Positions 4,951 through 6,683 of a DNA stretch of 6,683 bases are shown here, in pieces. The translations under genes were made by a program, and so were the position numbers. The number at the start of each line of letters is the position of its first letter. The stretch's first letter is position 1. Under the pieces are notes generated by a model. It was not told the DNA's origin. It searched no databases and saw nothing but the letters and a program-made list of their open reading frames with translations. The stretch comes from an uncultured Eubacteriales bacterium (lineage in GTDB: Bacteria > Bacillota > Clostridia > Christensenellales > QALW01). The DNA is taken from positions 1-6,683 of the forward strand of contig URYI01000111.1 of assembly GCA_900552055.1 (NCBI GenBank), in the 5' to 3' direction.

Positions 4951-6507
4951 ATGGGCAAAAAGCTTACGGCATTAATTATAATGGACGGGTTCGGGTATAC
5001 CGGACATACCGAGGGCAACGCTGTCCTGGAGGCGGGCACCCCTAATATTGACCGTCTAAAGCGGGAATTTCCCAATACACTGATAGGGGCCAGCGGCATG
5101 GACGTAGGGCTTCCCCAGGGACAGATGGGCAACAGCGAGGTGGGCCATTTAAATATAGGCGCCGGCCGGATAGTATATCAAAAGCTTACCCTAATAACTA
5201 AGAGCATAATGGAAGGGCAGTTTTATCAGAAGGCTTCCTTTAAGAATTTTATGGAAGAGGTTAAAGCCAAGGGAGGCAGGCTGCATGTGATGGGTTTGCT
5301 TTCGGACGGCGGCGTCCACAGCCATATTGAGCATCTTTACGCCGTACTGGAATTGGCCAAGCGGGAAAACATAAAGGAAGTTTATATACATTGCTTTATG
5401 GACGGCCGCGATGTTCCTCCCTCCAGCGGCCTGGAATACATTCAGCAGCTTGAAGCGCATCTGGCTAAAGAGGGCTGCGGCAGGATTGCTTCTGTTTCAG
5501 GACGGTATTACGCTATGGACAGAGACAACCGCTGGGACCGCGTGCAAAAAGCATATGAGGCGATAGCGCTGGGCAAGGGAGAAACGGCGCTTAACGGGGA
5601 AGAGGCCATGCGCAATTCCTACAATAAGGGAGAGACGGACGAATTTGTGCGTCCTACCGTTATTATGGACGGGGACAAGCCGGTGGCCCAGGTGCTTCCT
5701 GGGGACGGCGTGCTGTTCTTTAATTTCCGTCCTGACCGTGCAAGGGAGATAACCCGGACCTTCATTGAAAAGGATTTTTCGGGTTTTGAGAGAGAAAAAG
5801 GGTATATTCCCGTATCCTTTTTAGGCTTTACTCAATATGACGAGACTTTTACCGGTCTTTATACAGGCTATACTCAGGAGGAGCTTAATGTTTCCCTGAA
5901 GAATAATCTGGGCGAATATCTTTCGGCTCAGGGTAAAACGCAGGTGAGGCTGGCCGAGACGGAAAAATATGCTCATGTTACCTTTTTCTTTAACGGCGGC
6001 GTTGAAGCGCCTAATGAGGGAGAGGATCGGATACTTGTACCCTCGCCTAAGGTGGCGACATATGACTTAAAGCCTGAAATGAGCGCGCCCGAAGTGACCC
6101 AAAAAGCTTTGGAGGCCATTTCAAGCGGCAAATATGACGTGCTTATAATGAACTACGCCAACTGTGATATGGTAGGGCATACCGGCGTCATGCAGGCGGC
6201 TGAAAAGGCGGTTAAAACTGTGGACGAATGCGTGGGCAAGGTAGTGGATGCGGTTCTGGCCGCCGGCGGGAATGCGATAATAACCGCAGACCACGGCAAC
6301 GCTGAACAGATGGTATATTACGGCTCGGACATTCCCTTTACAGCGCATACCACCAATAAGGTCCCCTTTATCCTTGCCGACCCGGAACGTAAAAACGCTG
6401 TTCTCAGGCAGGATGGCAAACTGGGCAATATTGCGCCCACCGTTTTAGAGCTTATGGGCCTGGATATACCCTCTGAAATGGAATGCGGGAGCATGATAAT
6501 TAAGTAG
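4951..6507 (+). CDS. gpmI: 2,3-bisphosphoglycerate-independent phosphoglycerate mutase
   Basis: This is a cofactor-independent, manganese-dependent mutase converting 3-phosphoglycerate to 2-phosphoglycerate through a phosphoserine intermediate. It belongs to the alkaline phosphatase superfamily. The 518 residues are full family length. The residues expected from the Geobacillus enzyme are present: D12 in MDGFG, the phosphorylated S62 in QMGNSEVGHLNIGAGR, H123 in SDGGVHSH, DGRD (151-154), R185 and R191 in SGRYYAMDRD, FNFRPDRAREITR (257-269), K339, D406 and H410 in NCDMVGHTG, D447 and H448 in TADHGN, and H466 in AHTTNK. The mid-section PSPKVATYDLKPEMSAPEV (364-382) is also standard. It is the last gene of the pgk-tpiA-gpmI set. 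ATG 4951 is preferred over TTG 4945. eno, often next in such operons, does not start within the 176 nt seen downstream, and no clear intrinsic terminator follows the stop. Confidence 0.98.
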   Translation: MGKKLTALIIMDGFGYTGHTEGNAVLEAGTPNIDRLKREFPNTLIGASGMDVGLPQGQMGNSEVGHLNIGAGRIVYQKLTLITKSIMEGQFYQKASFKNFMEEVKAKGGRLHVMGLLSDGGVHSHIEHLYAVLELAKRENIKEVYIHCFMDGRDVPPSSGLEYIQQLEAHLAKEGCGRIASVSGRYYAMDRDNRWDRVQKAYEAIALGKGETALNGEEAMRNSYNKGETDEFVRPTVIMDGDKPVAQVLPGDGVLFFNFRPDRAREITRTFIEKDFSGFEREKGYIPVSFLGFTQYDETFTGLYTGYTQEELNVSLKNNLGEYLSAQGKTQVRLAETEKYAHVTFFFNGGVEAPNEGEDRILVPSPKVATYDLKPEMSAPEVTQKALEAISSGKYDVLIMNYANCDMVGHTGVMQAAEKAVKTVDECVGKVVDAVLAAGGNAIITADHGNAEQMVYYGSDIPFTAHTTNKVPFILADPERKNAVLRQDGKLGNIAPTVLELMGLDIPSEMECGSMIIK

Positions 6508-6553
6508 AAACGGCGTTTTTAGCGCGCAGGCGGTTAATTTATCAAGCGGACTG

Positions 6554-6571
6554 CTATTTTTAAAGAAATAG
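6554..6571. repeat. Small AT-rich inverted repeat downstream of gpmI
   Basis: CTATTT (6554-6559) and AAATAG (6566-6571) are perfect complements around TTAAAG. No T run follows, so it is a poor terminator. It is recorded because nothing else is seen in 6508-6622, which contains no convincing gene or promoter. Confidence 0.3.
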
Positions 6572-6622
6572 GGGTTCGGATAGCGCACTTTAAGCGTCTT
6601 ATAGGCAGCAGCCGCGGCGTTT

Positions 6623-6682
6623 GACAGGCTTTCGCCTGTCCGGGCGGGCCGAAGGCCCGGCCGGCGGCCCGTTCCGGGCCGC
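6623..6682. repeat. Cluster of three GC-rich hairpins at right edge
   Basis: Three perfect stem-loops follow each other. GACAGGC/GCCTGTC is 6623-6629 with 6634-6640 (loop TTTC). CGGGCC/GGCCCG is 6645-6650 with 6654-6659 (loop GAA). GCGGCCCG/CGGGCCGC is 6664-6671 with 6675-6682 (loop TTC). The block is far richer in GC than the rest of the window and runs off the edge. It looks like an intergenic palindromic repeat cluster (REP-like) or a strong transcription barrier after the glycolytic genes. No T run is visible within the window, so a simple terminator is not shown. Confidence 0.6.
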
Positions 6683-6683
6683 A

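Noticed and set aside
6621..6626. TTGACA as a -35 box near the right edge
   Set aside because: No -10 box is possible in the GC-rich hairpins that follow at 17 nt spacing.
1..6683. CRISPR array, toxin-antitoxin pair or defence system
   Set aside because: No regularly spaced repeats and no small paired genes are seen; all intact genes are accounted for as tRNA, radical SAM, cggR and glycolysis.

Overview
The window looks like part of a chromosome from a low-to-medium GC Gram-positive anaerobe, most likely Clostridia in the broad sense. The reasons are a CggR-type (SorC/DeoR family) regulator next to a block of lower-glycolysis genes, strong AGGAGG-like ribosome binding sites, sigma-A-type promoters, heavy use of ATA isoleucine codons, a cofactor-independent phosphoglycerate mutase, and a palindrome matching the clostridial form of the Rex redox-repressor site. 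I cannot name a genus.

Layout. Positions 1-480 are strikingly AT-rich and hold no intact gene. There is a weak terminator-like hairpin at the far left, decayed reading-frame fragments on the minus strand, and two hairpins just past the tRNA. A minus-strand tRNA-Gly (anticodon TCC, CCA encoded) lies at 492-565 with a consensus promoter (585-613). A plus-strand extended -10 promoter (656-684) points the other way and should drive a radical SAM gene of the PflX/COG1313 type (840-1715) and cggR (1726-2748), which are 10 nt apart. A 142-nt intergenic region (2749-2890) carries a Rex-like palindrome, a helically phased direct repeat and a good sigma-A promoter. It is followed by pgk, tpiA and gpmI, all on the plus strand. 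Two GC-rich hairpins separate pgk from tpiA. After gpmI no gene is visible, and the window ends in three back-to-back GC-rich hairpins.

Function. pgk, tpiA and gpmI are three enzymes of the triose-phosphate part of glycolysis: 1,3-bisphosphoglycerate to 3-phosphoglycerate, DHAP to GAP, and 3-phosphoglycerate to 2-phosphoglycerate. cggR is the expected sugar-phosphate-responsive repressor for such a block. The usual Firmicutes order is cggR-gapA-pgk-tpiA-pgm-eno. Here gapA is missing between cggR and pgk, and eno is not seen within the 176 nt after gpmI. The space where gapA would be holds a fresh promoter and possible operators.

Nothing here looks like a wholly new system. The points most worth following are the likely Rex (NADH/NAD+) input to the pgk operon, the changed effector-site motifs in CggR, the coupling of an uncharacterised radical SAM protein to the glycolytic regulator, and the unexplained hairpin clusters.
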